Part shown: piece by piece, positions 27,801 through 40,650 of the stretch
Position numbering within the stretch: the first letter of the stretch is position 1
How the letters are laid out: every line of letters begins with the position of its first letter
Source of the DNA: Eremophila alpestris peregrina
Lineage: Eukaryota > Chordata > Aves > Passeriformes > Alaudidae
NCBI GenBank assembly: GCA_009792885.1
Contig: WMCF01000007.1
Location: 5,385,798 to 5,449,797 of the forward strand
Direction: 5' to 3'
DNA: 64,000 bases
Position numbers and translations under genes: made by a program
The notes under the pieces: generated by a model
The model's input: only the letters and a program-made list of their open reading frames with translations
The model's database searches: none
Told to the model about the DNA's origin: nothing

Positions 27801-28751
27801 TTCATTTTCCAATGTACCTACTGTTGGAAAATGAACAGATGACCATGCATGTGTCACTATAAAGTAGCATGTGAAAAAAAAAATTATGTGGAGCAGGTCA
27901 TCATTTTCAGGATTTTTCTCTCATTGTTTATGTCTGCCCTTACATTTTATACACCTTTATTAATCAGAATAGTAGCCGAAGTAGGTGAAATGATAGAATT
28001 TACACTGATTGTCATATCTGCTGAAAGTATTAAAAATAAATATCGAGATCTAGATATTTTCATAAGGTATCAGGTTTTTTGTTCCTAGAGTAATATAAGT
28101 GTGAATTCTGTTCAACAAGAGTTGCTGTGTGAACTTTCATAGCTCTTGATAAACACTGTTAGTCGTAATTAGGGGCTGGGATGGAATTACTGATATCAAC
28201 TCTGAACTGAGCAGTTATTCTCATTCTGCACAGTTAACACCTTTCAAGGGAGTACTGAGTGGGTGTATGAGTATTCTCAGGCTCCAAATAAAACTCAGCC
28301 TACTGTTCCACACTGTGCAAAACAATTTTCAAAAAACGTAGAACTTGCACTTCTGTCCTGTGCGGGATATGAAAACAAGTTTACAACAGAGTTAACTGCC
28401 TTTGCCAGGGGATGCTCTAGACAATTGCACCACAGTGAATTACCAGACAGCTTCCAGGACTACCCTGAATCATGTAAATTGTTTTGGATAAAGCCACATC
28501 AAAACGTCGTCTATGGATTAGCCATATCCTATCCTGTAGGACAGATAAATGACAGGAGACAGATCTCACACCAAACAATAAGATAAATGATGCTGGAAAG
28601 AGATAAATGTTTTTACTTGGATGCACTCATAGGAAAGCCAGGGAAGTCAATGTATTTCCTAACATGAGCTCTTTGCTCCTTATTTCCCAAAGAGGAACAG
28701 TTACCATCAGACCCTGCACAAAATGTATGTAGTGTGGATATAGTCATCCCA

Positions 28752-28765
28752 TCTCTCTCTCTCTC
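28752..28765. repeat. Short (CT)n tract
   Basis: Seven TC dinucleotide units in the context CATC(TC)nCTATCC. Minor; listed for completeness. Confidence 0.8.
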
Positions 28766-31700
28766 CTATCCTACTGATAATACATTTGTGCTCTAGATAC
28801 CACCAGCAGGGCCCCAGTGACCAAGCCAGCCTACAAACATCTGCTTTGTGAAAGTCAAGATTTACACTGCAGTAATGTATGCACTTTGAGAACACTGCTA
28901 AAAGTCAAAAACTTGTGGGAACACAGCACTCAGCTGCCCTTCCAACACTTCCACTGAAAGCTGGAAAATATTCAGAGCTAGTTTCTTGTCTTTAGGACTA
29001 CAACAGGCATTCTACAATGAGGAAATAAAATCTGAGTGATACTGTATGCCTTCTTTGTAAGGAACTCTAAATCTATTACTGTGGTCTGAACAAATGCAAA
29101 GCTCTAGTGTTTAAATGACAGTAGCATTAAATCTAGTGACAAACATAAGGAATTTCCAGGGAAGCCAAAGTCTAAAGTAAAATTTCAATCTTCTGAAGGG
29201 CTAACTTCACTGAATAATTTATTTTCTTATCACTTGCTGTAGCTTGATGTTATTTTAGAACACTAGCTACTTATGAAAAACATCCATTCATTAGTAGCCA
29301 CATCCTGAGGAATATGTGTCCATTACATCAGCTGAGCTAAAACATGTCCCTGCTTTCAAGCACTCAGACTCTAGGGAATAGCTACTTCTTTAAATAGTTT
29401 CCTACCTTTTCCTCTTGAAAGTCCAGTGCAGCCAGAACTTAGTTTCAAAACTTTACAGCATTTCTCCTTTCCCAGAATCACACATATTCAAAAACATTAA
29501 AGCAGTTCTTGTTTATTGTTCTACCCAAAAAATGCTAAGCCAAATATTTAGTCTCATCTTTGATATTTAGAATATAAAAAATAGAAATCATAGTCAGAAT
29601 GTAGTTTTTTTGATTGGTCCCCAGTGATGTCACCAGTTCAGGAAGTTATATAATCACATACTGTACATTCCAAACGTATGAGCTGACACCTAGTCATTTT
29701 AGCTGAAAAGTTACACTTTCACACTTTTTCAATGAATTAGCATTCATTGAAGGTCTTTAAACAGAGTGATATGTACATTTCTGAGACTCATCAGCTTAAT
29801 TTATATATAGTCTGCTGAAAGACTGGCTTGCTAAAAGCCTACTTCAGGAGAGAACAGAAAAACAACTCAGCCTCTTCTACTGCCTGGGCTCCCACCTACA
29901 GGAGATGCCAGAATTAGCACTAACATTTGGTTAAATGGTAGGCAGGAGCCCTAACTGTGTAAGTAGTTAGCTCAGTGTATAGAAAACTGTATGATGAGAA
30001 GTCAGTGTTTGATATGCTGAACTCAAAAGAACCTGTTCTGAATTTCTGCAAGTCTTGCACTAGTTTTAGTAGCCTCAAGTTTCACACTCTTCAGAAGTGT
30101 ATTAACTCATGTTTATCATTAAAATCTCTCAAATTTCCACTTTCATCAAGAGTAATCAGTGTCTACTTCTACACTTTCCTGCAAGTTTTCCAGATACTCT
30201 AAAAGGTTACCATCATATTTGTCTTTCATAATTTCATGCTGATTTACATATCATTATAAGTATACTTACACTGTAGTTCAACAGCTGATGATGCAGTTAA
30301 GATTTATTCTGCTAGTTACTAGAAGCTATTGAAGAGTCTGCACTTCTTAATGGCATCATCCTGCAGTGAACTGATGGTAAAAATGAAACTCAGGTGCAGA
30401 AAGGAATTTTAAAAAGAACCTTAGCCATAACAATATCTTTCTATAGTGTCTTGTCTATTTTATTGAGAATTTGGTTCCATCATATTAAATATATGTATTT
30501 ATATTTATACATTTATATTCACACACTTACATTTCCAGCATTTCAAAGCTTGCAGCAAATACAGAAACATAAGCAGGTATCTTACCAATCTGACAAGTCT
30601 TGCCTGTTTGTTTTGGTGGGGTTGGGGCATGAAACAGGAGGGAACAGACGTCAGAGCAAGCAGTCGACCTGAAGAACTGGTAAGAGCACACCAACATTTC
30701 CCCACCTATGTCAAACTAAGCTAAAGGCAGCCAAAGAGAAAGGACCTCTGAGAACTCTAAAGCTATTTATTTACTTTAAAGGAGCTATCCTCATCTCCTT
30801 GTACTCCTTTTAAAATTTGTCCAGTCTTTTCCCTCTCAGGGGACTTCTGATATCCTTGAAAGCAGCAACACTTCTCCTGCCTGCACTATATATGGTCTGT
30901 AGAGAGATGTGAAAACACTGATGGTATTTTTGGTGACGTTGTCTGTACTGAGTTGGTCTCACTTATTTTTAAGTGTTCTGAAAAACAAAGAAGGCAGATG
31001 CTTTTTCTAAAGAAATTATACACAGTCCTATTATGACAATCAGATTAATTTTTTTCTTGGTTTTTAATCCATCCATTCATCATCTTATTCTAGTTATTTG
31101 GTTGTATAAGGTAAGACAAAGCACTGGCAACTTGTTGCAGTGTGGTTAATTATAACCACTGTATCAAATATGAGCTGCCATTCAAGTTTATCAAGGTATT
31201 CCATTATTTTCTTTATCAGGTTAAGAGAATGAGATCATTAGCACCAGTCAAGCTATAAAAAGCTGTGGCATAACTGAAAGATGACACAATCCTAAAAAAA
31301 ACTTAGAAAGAAGTTTGTCTTTTTCCAAATGGATATTTTAATTCTCTTACATATCATTACATCCACACTTGAAACAGTTATAATTTTATTTTAAAATATC
31401 TTGATTGTTAATACAATGAAAAATATTCATTGGACATCCAGCCTTCATGAGAGTAGGAGTTATTAAAGTGCTCGTAAAAGTAACATTGTAAAGTTTCTCT
31501 TTTTTCCTGGATGACTTCCACCACATTTTACCAGTAAATTTCTCCTCTAAAATGCTAGGTCTCATTTCACAATGAGATTTGATACTAAAATTATAGTCAC
31601 ACAGATTCACATGATTATAGAAAACATCCTACAGGCCCAATACCATCCCAGGTCCCATCTGTGCAAATTCACTTCCCTTAGCAAATGCATTTACTCTTTT

Positions 31701-33060
31701 TTTTTCCAGTTGCGTGTAATAAGAAGTACAATTTTAAGTAGTGAGGTTGGTCTAGTATTTCTAAATTCAAATTAAGCAATTGATCCAAGATGAAGAAAAA
31801 ATTCTCTCCTTCACAACCCTCACAGCCCAATAACAGTTGTAAAATAGGAAGAGTGTTTGATCTGTATAACAATTGCCTATTAAGTCTTTATTGTACAAAA
31901 ATAGTGTATTAATATATTATATCTGAAAAAATAAATCTAAATGTATTAATAAAGCAATGATGACACTCCCTGAAACATCACAAAACCAGATAAATTAATA
32001 ATTTTAAATCAGTGAGTGAATTTAGATTTGTATTTTTCATTCCTGACTTGCTGCATAAAGCATCATTGCTTCATTTGTGGGAGAGCTTGCACACTCAGAA
32101 TGAGATGAAAATTAATATTAAACTTCAGCTCTGAATTTAACTTTTCTCTTTAAAGCAATAAACTAATTTTCTTGCTTCCCTGCTCCTCTCAAGAGGAGAG
32201 GTCCCAAACCTTAAGGGAATACAAATACTTTTAGCTGTATGAAATTACTGATAATTTGAACTATAATTATTCCTTTTCTTTCAAGTAGTATATCAGCTGC
32301 TGAGGGTCAGAAAGCTAAGATGCCACAAAGATTTTACTATGATCATTTCTAGCACAGCAAATAGGTTACTAAGCAACATGCACTGTACCTCTCTCTGCTC
32401 CAGGAAAAGGGATATGTCTGGGAAAGACTAGCAAAATCCCCTCTCTTTGAAAAACTTTATGCTTAAAGGTAATTCACCACCTCACTGATTATTTCAACCT
32501 AGTTAGTTGTGAATCTAAGCTCAAAAAACATGTAAAACATACACTTGGAGGGTAGAAAAACCCTCAAGTGTGCAACTACACATTGTCCTGCTAAAAAGGA
32601 ACTCTCCTCCAGAGTTCTGTTGTTCCAGTGTAAGGTAATGCAGCAACAACATGACCCCTCCCATGGGGAAGAAAGCTCCATCTCCTACTGATTTGAGGTC
32701 TTACTACAGGATTCCCAGCATTATGATTACAGATACAGCCACACTGGTACAATCCATCACAAAGCTGTTTACTTATGATTTCACATGAATAATTTTTATT
32801 GGCAAAAGCCATAAAAATTGAAAAAGCCTTTCCTACGCTGGAAACTGCCCTGACCATGGCTTCTTATCTTCACTCATGCAATTGGATTGCTGAAGGCATA
32901 TTTTCTGACAGGTAGCTCTAGCCAGTGATTATCATAAATTGTGGCCAAGAGTCCTTTGTTTATGGCTTAGCATCATAAACCAGAGTATTGACATAGCAGA
33001 TGTTTGGCAGATTCCTTATTCAAGATGGATCCTTGTGGTCCTCCTCCACTCATACTGATA

Positions 33061-33104
33061 TTTTAAGAGCATTATTTAAGAAGCAATGCTTTAAGAAGCA
33101 TTTT
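33061..33104. repeat. Three-copy 15-bp degenerate tandem repeat
   Basis: Three consecutive units start at 33061, 33075 and 33090. The second and third share an identical TTTAAGAAGCA; the first is TTTTAAGAGCATTA. This is a local slippage duplication. Confidence 0.8.
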
Positions 33105-34705
33105 CTAGAAAACCATAGCTGCTATTTGTAAGTTAACCTAATTAACAAACATTTACACTCACTAACAAGCTTCAAGCAAACTTTCAGTGGTGAGTGATGC
33201 ATGTGGAAATTAAGCAATCCTGAAGGATTTCAGTAATCACTATTGCACAATGACATTATACCGGTCAAAACATATTTTTAAAAGAATACAGACATATCAG
33301 AACACTGAGATACAAATATGAAGTTCACTAAAATCTATTTGCTTATGCGTAAGTGATCACATAGATAAACTCAGAGAGTACCTGTTTTGTCTTGAGTAGA
33401 ACCAGGCTATTTGAATATTTGAGGTAAATATCCTTTATACCTAGTGAAGTTACAATGAATGGAGGGAAGACAGCACATATAGAGAAAGAAATAGTAACTT
33501 TGTAGGACTGAAATTTAAGCGTGTAGAATCCAAAGGTCCATAATTATACCCAGACTTTTGACATAGCAGCTTCTTAACACAATGTTTTATTTTGACTATT
33601 CTAAGTGTGTTGCATTTTCATGTGATAAACGTTCAAGCGAGTAACTGACAACTGGTATTAGATGGCTTACCATAAATTCTTATCTGTGTTAATCTGCATC
33701 CCTTAAACACAAAAGAAGCTTTTCTTGGGTGTACATCACTATGCCGGGCAAATCAGCATTCCTGGCCTAGGAGCTCATTCCAACCATTCTTAGAAGCACA
33801 GCTTTTACAGCAGTTCCAAGCATGAAGCCAAATGCATGCCAGGTTTCACAGCAGGTAGTCAGGGGCCGGCAGCAACTCCACTTCTCTACTCCCAATCTTG
33901 AAACAACACCCATATCTGAAATAACCTGGGTGTATTTCTATGTGCAATTGCCTCAGTGATAATGTGAGCAACTGAGTAAAGGTAGTTTGAATAACAGAAG
34001 ACGCAGTGGACTGCATTTCTCAAAAAGTAAGAGTACTTTGTTGTTTTGGCATATTAAATCCTAATTCTTCTTACATAGTTATTGGATATGACAGCATGCA
34101 CTTGCACCAAAACAGTAAGTTAAATTGCAGGGACAAAATACATGAATACACCAGCACGTCTGTTTTATGATCTGCTAGGTCCATCTCTGAGGTTTTCTGC
34201 AGTGATACAAGTTTTCTGCTTGCTTTTAGATTTTGGCTGTCATTCTTATACAGTGTGTAATCTCAAAATATATTGTACCCATATAGCTCTTTGGACATGA
34301 GCATTGCAATCTTGAGAACTGTAAAGAACTTACAATTCAGGACCATACCATGAGAACAGGGATTTATGACATGCAAAAGTATCTACCTCCTGGAGTCAGC
34401 ACTAGAAAAGGTAGTAATGGCCTTCATTATGACAGTGGATGGAAACCTTAGTCTGCATTACAACTCAGGCATTGCTTTCATAAAAACTCAAAACCATTAA
34501 CAGATTTGAACTATTGCATCATAAAGATGAAGCCTGTGTCACAGATATAAATTGGCCAGCTGAGCCTACAAGACAGAGAACACTGCACTGCAAGTATTTA
34601 TCCTGTAAGTGACCATGAAATACGTAAATATAACATGTGTCGTTTTGAAAAATAACAAGTCTAACCTAGCTAAGCTCATGGTTGCTGTGTTCCTTTCCTT
34701 TGTCT

Positions 34706-34965
34706 TAGGAGCATCCAGTGAAAGAACAATAAAAGCACAAATGAAACAAGAAATTCCATTTTAAAACTTTACCATGATTGAACACTGGAGGAAGTTGCCC
34801 AGTGAGGTTGTGAAATCTCCAGTCTTGGAGATGCTCAAAATCAGTCTGGACATTGTTCTGAGCAACTAGTAGCAGCTTATCCAGATTTGAGCAGAGTGGA
34901 TTGGACTAGACAGTCTCCTAAGTCATTTTAAACACCACTTATGTTACAGTCCTGTAATTCATCAG
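34706..34965 (+). mobile_element. CR1 LINE 3' end fragment
   Basis: A short plus-strand CR1 tail. It begins in the region equivalent to the last part of ORF2 (AGCATCCAGTGAAAGAACAA, then AACAAGAAATTCCATTT). It continues through GAACACTGGAGGAAGTTGCC and GGTTGTGAAATCTCCAGTC and ends with GATTGGACTAGACAGTCTCC and a degenerate TTACAGTCCTGTAATTC, corresponding to the terminal ATTCTGTGA-type repeats. Divergence is high, so it is old. A severely 5'-truncated insertion of about 260 bp is typical for CR1. Confidence 0.8.
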
Positions 34966-36868
34966 GTTAGGCAACTGGAACATTGAGAGAACACACTGAA
35001 TTTACTTTGGCTTGTACTGTACTGATCAAGTTGTATGGAATGCCTGTCCCCCTGGAAAGCCCTGAATCACAGCCACAAGGGACTGCCTTATTCTCTGGGC
35101 CAGTGAGAGGTCAGACAAGGCCTGACAGAAAGCAGAGGGTCTATATATTTTTGACACCAAACATTTCCTTTAAGAAACAAGTAAATAATAGAGTTCAAGA
35201 CCTATCTTCTATGCAGAAATAAAAGAAACAAACAGAACCTACTAAGCACTCAAAAAGAAGCCCTGAACTTCCAAAACATGAGTACCACTGCTGCATTATT
35301 TAGTGCCAAGTATTTCAAGACAACTGTTTGAAGATGTGGCAGAAGACATACCCTAATAGTTAAAGCAGCAGACAGCAATTTAACCCAACTGATAATAAAC
35401 CCAGACAAAACCTAAATTTACTACATCTGTTGCAAACTTTTGTGATTTACAGGTGTTTATCTTAGTTGACAAAGCATATATTGCATAGAAGTAATCTAGG
35501 AAATGTAAAACTGCCTTTAATAGTCCACAGGCAGATTTTTCCTTTTGTATAGCACTCAATACAACTTTAAGCAGTTAAACTGTTCCATAAAGTAAACAAT
35601 TTTTACAATTCTATTTTTATTTATATTAGAAAGAAAACCAAATATAGGTCTCTTTCACAGAATGAAATTATGTCAAGATTGACTATAAATCAAATTCAGG
35701 GGCAGTTTCAGAAGATTATTCTCTCCTCTTTCTACTAATCCAGAAACCCTAACATTAACCAGTTATGCCATTAACTCCTTTAGTGTCACAAGTCAAGTTG
35801 CAAATAATTCTTGACTGATCTGCCCAAGCATGCTAAAAGCTTTTGGTTTTGTTTGTTTGTTTTTTGTAATAATGTTCCTAGCATAGCAAATAGGATGTAC
35901 CTAAGGACAAAGAAAAAACTAATAGTCTACACCAAAAATGACCCAAGAAATCCTTAAGGGGTCACACAATTCAAGCACTTGCCTTTCTCTTTTTTAAAAA
36001 TTCTGAACCTGAAGTACTACAACAATAATTTAAAAATTTGTGATCACATGTCTTGGGTGAAGCTTGATATTCAAACAAGCATTTTTGACCCTCACAGTTT
36101 AAGAATGTAAATGAACTATTTTCTCATGGGATAGCAGTATACTTTGAGATGCAATACAAGCAATAGTTCCCCAGCCCACTTCCTTGTTCAAGAGGAAGGC
36201 ATTCCAAGTAGTTTAGAATAGCAAAGTGGTATTTTTATTAAAAGCTTGGAGAGCAATTTCTAACTAGACCTTTTCTGCAATCTTCACTTGGATTAAAACA
36301 AAGTAGTTTATGAATTGCACCAATGTACAGAACACAAATTAGACAACAAAACCAGAGAGTTGTAGATAAATGTCACTAGGGAAGACAGATAAAGTTGCAC
36401 TGATTGAGTTTTGGGTGCAGATATGGGAAGAGATGTTCAGTGAATTTGAGTAACCACAGTCAAGATCACCTTTCAGGCCAATGGATATCCAGTATAATTA
36501 CATAAACCATAGGAATTTACACAGTAGAGGATTCTTCATTAAAGGAATATATTCCACTTCAGAGATAAAGTCTTGATTAGGTCTTGGAACTTCTGAGCAC
36601 AGTCTTAATAAGTGTTTAAAATGTAAAAATATTCCTTTATTCATATGCATTTGGTATGCTCAAATGCTTCTGGAAACTGATAAAATGTTCATTACTACTC
36701 ACTGGGAATCCACATTAATAGTAGTGTCCCCATGATGTGATTCCTGAGCGGAGGATTAGGGCACTTGGAGCACTTTCCTCATTTACACCCTTCCTGTACT
36801 GTCATGATAGAAATAAACCACTCATGTCAAAAGAAGATTTTGTATGGATACCTTAACCCAATTTAGGG

Positions 36869-36899
<31 letters not shown>
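36869..36899. repeat. Poly-A tract of 31 bases
   Basis: An uninterrupted run of 31 A, the longest homopolymer in the window, flanked by AATTTAGGG and GGAGGGAGTAG. CR1 elements do not end in poly-A, so this is not a CR1 tail. It could be a simple expansion or the tail of an unrecognised retrocopy. An AATAAA lies about 55 bases upstream (about 36811), further than the usual 10-30. Confidence 0.9.
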
Positions 36900-36901
<2 letters not shown>

Positions 36902-37230
36902 AGGGAGTAGAACAAGAGGATGTCTGAATTCTAGAAACCAGACACAGGAGGTTTCTGTTTTTTTCCTAAGGGTTTTTGAATAGTTTGTTTTCACTATGTT
37001 GAGTTTCCACAGAACTTTAGAATATTAATAAAAATGTAAAATATTTTGATTTTAAATTTCAAATTCCTTTTTCTTGGTTTTTTCCCTCCTGATCTCCTAG
37101 ATTCAAGCAAACAGTAGGAAATTTCAGAAAGGTCCTAATGTTCTAGAATCAGTTTTTTGTTCACCCATCTTATAAAATATGCAGGCCAAATAAGGCACCT
37201 TAAAACAAGATAGTCTGGCAGCAGACATAT

Positions 37231-37308
37231 CACACAGAATCACTGAATCAAGTTTGGAAGAAACCTTTAAAATTATCTACTGCAATTGTCAACCCATAGC
37301 AATATAAT
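37231..37308 (-). mobile_element. CR1 LINE 3' terminal scrap (minus strand)
   Basis: The plus strand reads CACAGAATCACTGAATCAAG, then TTTGGAAGAAACCTTTAAAA, then TATCTACTGCAATTGTCAAC. This is the reverse complement of a CR1 terminus: two degenerate ATTCTGTGA units followed by the GATGATCTTAAAGGTC...CCAACC block. Only about 75-80 bases are recognisable. The downstream sequence to about 37580 may contain more of it, but I cannot align it by eye. Confidence 0.6.
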
Positions 37309-38237
37309 CACAATCATCCCCTTGAGAAAAATCCTGATATTCTTTGTGGCTACCAGTTGCCCCTGGTCCTCAGTCAGTAGAGGAAATATGTTTAGATTGC
37401 ATACTGCAAAACAGTGTGATCCAAGCTTATGAAAAAGTGCCTTGGTACTAGCATGGTCTGAACCTAAGTTTACCAGGTTCAGTCTCGGTAAGTTTTACTT
37501 GGCCAGGCTAGAGATTAATCTGCTTGTTTCACTGATCCTAAAAGACATCCTTTAGTTTGTACTACACACCTATCTTTCCTCAAGAAGGCAATTTGGGATT
37601 ACTCACAAGTTTATTAAAAATGTTATATCGAGCTGAAATACAAGACATTGGATAATTAGATGGTTTGACTCAACAGCTTAATAACATAAAACTGCACATA
37701 AACTCAGTTCCTGTGTAAGTACACAGCAAAGTGATAGCCAAGCTGGAAATAGGTGTTCTCCAAGGAATCCCTACTAGAAGCAACACAAAATTAATTCCAT
37801 CCTGTGATCTATGTATCAGAGCAGATTCACTTAAGACCAAGCAACTGTCAGTTCTCCACAGAGAATAGGCAAATCTTAAAACACTTAAAAGGCTTCAGTA
37901 CATATCTGGTATCTTTTACTATTCCATTCCTTTGAATTAAAACAAGATGCAGCAAAAAGGAAATATGGCCTTGGAATTAATTATACTACCAATAACTCTA
38001 TCTGAGGAGCTCAAAAATCAGTCTTACAAGTAACTTGTTTGTTAGCAATTTGTCGAATTTTCTAGGTCTCAGTTTAAGATTCACCGCTAAGTACAGAAAT
38101 GAAAAAAACCCCAACCTCTTTCTTCAAAAGTGCTATTGGACTACAAGTATTTACTACAGAAGCTTTGGGGCTTTTGAATTCAAAACTGAAAACATCAAAT
38201 TGACATAACTGATTAATGAACTGAGGACAGGATTTTC

Positions 38238-38253
38238 TTTTTTTTTTTTTTTN
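38238..38253. repeat. Poly-T tract ending in an unresolved base
   Basis: A run of 15 T followed by a single N at 38253, the only ambiguous base in the window. It is most likely a base-calling or consensus uncertainty at the end of a homopolymer rather than a biological feature. Confidence 0.9.
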
Positions 38254-40251
38254 AAGCTGAAGTCACTAACATGAATTTCAATTAGCTACACTAATCAGCA
38301 TGAACAGTAGCAAAGATTCTCTGTATTCTCTGAACTATGGAAATAAAGGTGCTGCTTCAGACAAATGACTGTAAAGAAGGATCTCAAGGGAAATACTGGG
38401 TTTGAGCAAGCACCTGCCTGCTCCCAGGCCATGGAGAGTAGAGCACATGCAGTCAATATTCTCACTCAAGTGTGCAAGTGTGTGTGAGAGCCTGTATCAA
38501 TCTGTACAGGAATATGAGCAAACACAATAGAAGTAGCTCCCTCACAGGGAAACCATTTCAGCCACTCAAACAGAAACATCATTTGATTATTTCAAAGCCT
38601 ATTACATCCTTGCATTTAGGATTCACGGACCAGAAGCAGAGCTTTGCTAGAAGGAACACACATAGTACTATTGAATTTCTCAGTCTATAACTACATTTTT
38701 CAGATGACAAGTACAGGAAAATCCCATTTCTGGTAAATCCTGAAGAACTGTTTTTGCATAATTAGAAGCAGGAATATAGATGGCATGTGGTATGTTTCTA
38801 TTTTATTTAAAAGTTTTGGAAAATTATCACAGTTAAACCAGTTTAGTTTTTATACTTTTAAAGTTGTCAAAGCCAAGCAATATAATTGATCCTCATATAT
38901 TAAGAGATGCCAGCCCAAGAGAAAAAAGTGATGACAGAAAAACCCTGGAAGGCATGAGAATACTTATGTCCCTCCATTTTTCACACATCAGTATTTCCTT
39001 CCTAGCTGTTGCAGAAACTTAAGAATCCACACAGGAATCACTGCTTCTATGTAAGCTGTTACACTTCATCTTTTGGGAACTGAGAAATGCTATTCTTTTA
39101 AGGATAGAGTAGGCAAGAAAAACAGCTGGGAGTTAAAGTAATTATGCATAATTACTCAGTGGCAGAAATGAGAAATCTAGACTATATTCCTAGGAGAAAG
39201 CATTTCCTAAGTATAGCAGCAGGGCCACCTTAGAGACATCTATACCCAACTACGTTTGTTAATATATAAATACCTTTAAAACTGTACTTTGTAAAATTAG
39301 GAACTACGTAAAGAGCGCAGTTGCTGTGCTAAGCATGTTTGCTGTACAGAAGGTAAATTCAGATTATTTATTTCCAGCCTCACAAGTGCTCTAAAATAAT
39401 TTAAGCTTGAACATAATAATCTTGCCAACTGTTCTATACACGATTCCTTAAACATTATTTAACTTTTGGTTTATTCAGATCACCAAGTACTAAAAACATG
39501 CTTGTTATTGTACAAAACAAATGATTTGTGTCTTCCCCAAGAGGTATGCAGTGTTATTTAGAAGTACTAACATAATATATTAAACATGTTGTCAAAAATA
39601 CATATGAGCAGTATATTTTAAAATTTGTTGCGCAAATTCCATAATTGCCTTTGGAAACAGGAGACAACGCATACAGCATCTGCTTGACACACATATGCAC
39701 TGAAATAGCTAGAGAAAGCTAGACAAGATGATTACTTGAAAACATGAGCTTGAAGGACTAGAATACTGAAGAGTGGTTTAATACAGTTTTCTGTTCAATA
39801 GCAAGAGTTTTGCTATTGAATATTCCCTCAGTAAGCCCACAAGTTGTTTGAGCTGAAAAAAAATTAGCCAGGAGCATCCTCTCCTATTACAACTCATGAA
39901 GCACATTACATTTCCTAATGTTTTAAGGATTGACTTTGATATCTTTAAATTGAAAAATTGCAACATAATATGAAAAGTCAGTGCAGATATTTTCCTGCAA
40001 TGCCTAGGAGTATTGTAGATACAGTGAAGTTTTGTGGTTACAAGTGTCAAATATTACCAGATAATGCACCCCCAGATGAAGATACTGGAGTATGTTTTAT
40101 TCTCACATCAGCTGTACTAATTTTTGTTTCTACTAAGATTTTGAGCAAAAGTAATTACAGGAGCAACTAGATGAAAAACTGCACTTCTTTAATGCATTAC
40201 ATATTTTTAGTTGTTTTGCACTCCTTCAGCCCCAAAGACCTCTATAACATA

Positions 40252-40650
40252 TTCATATAATCACCACAACAGTGAGGTTGGGAGGGACTTTGGGAGCTCA
40301 TCCAGAGCAGCAGGCTGCTCGAGTGGGATCAGCTAGAGCAGGTTTTTCTGGTCTGTGCCAGTTGGGTCTAACAGTTACAAGGATGGAGATTTTCAGCCTC
40401 TATGGGCATGTCTTTTCCAGTGTTCAATCACTCTCATTACATAAGTTTTCTGGTGTTCAGACAGAATTACATGCATGCCAGCTTGGGGCTAGAGACAGTT
40501 GGCTTACTCTGATATACACAGATATTTGAGTCCCAAAGTGCAGCACGATAGCACTGCCTTCTGAGAGGTCAGCCCATACAGAACAGCTCAGACAGGCTCT
40601 GGGGCACTCCTGCTTGGTGTCTGCATTCTCTCAAGTATTCAAGGCTACAA
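40252..40650 (-). mobile_element. CR1 LINE 3' fragment (minus strand)
   Basis: On the plus strand the left edge reads AACAGTGAGGTTGGGAGGGA followed by GAGCTCATCCAGAGCAGCAG, the reverse complement of a CR1 3' end. GATCAGCTAGAGCAGGTT, AAGGATGGAGATTTTCAGCC, CCAGTGTTCAATCACTCTC and GGTGTTCAGACAGAATTAC then follow in the CR1 order. Beyond about 40480 the match is faint, with a possible remnant around 40560-40650 (CTCAAGTATTCAAGGC). The element is therefore on the minus strand with its 3' end near 40252. No coding capacity remains. Confidence 0.75.

Larger units (their letters stand above)
20743..34705. other. Non-coding stretch with microsatellites and hairpins
   Basis: No gene or clear transposon. 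It contains the TA/AC and CT microsatellites, two perfect short hairpins (27801-27835 and 29728-29751), a 15-bp tandem repeat (33061-33104), an exon-like minus-strand segment (about 23364-23442) and one stretch with faint similarity to a MIR-type SINE (about 25130-25260). Confidence 0.7.

Noticed and set aside
28263..28586. 107-codon plus-strand frame
   Set aside because: No recognisable motif or supporting splice sites; chance is the simpler explanation.
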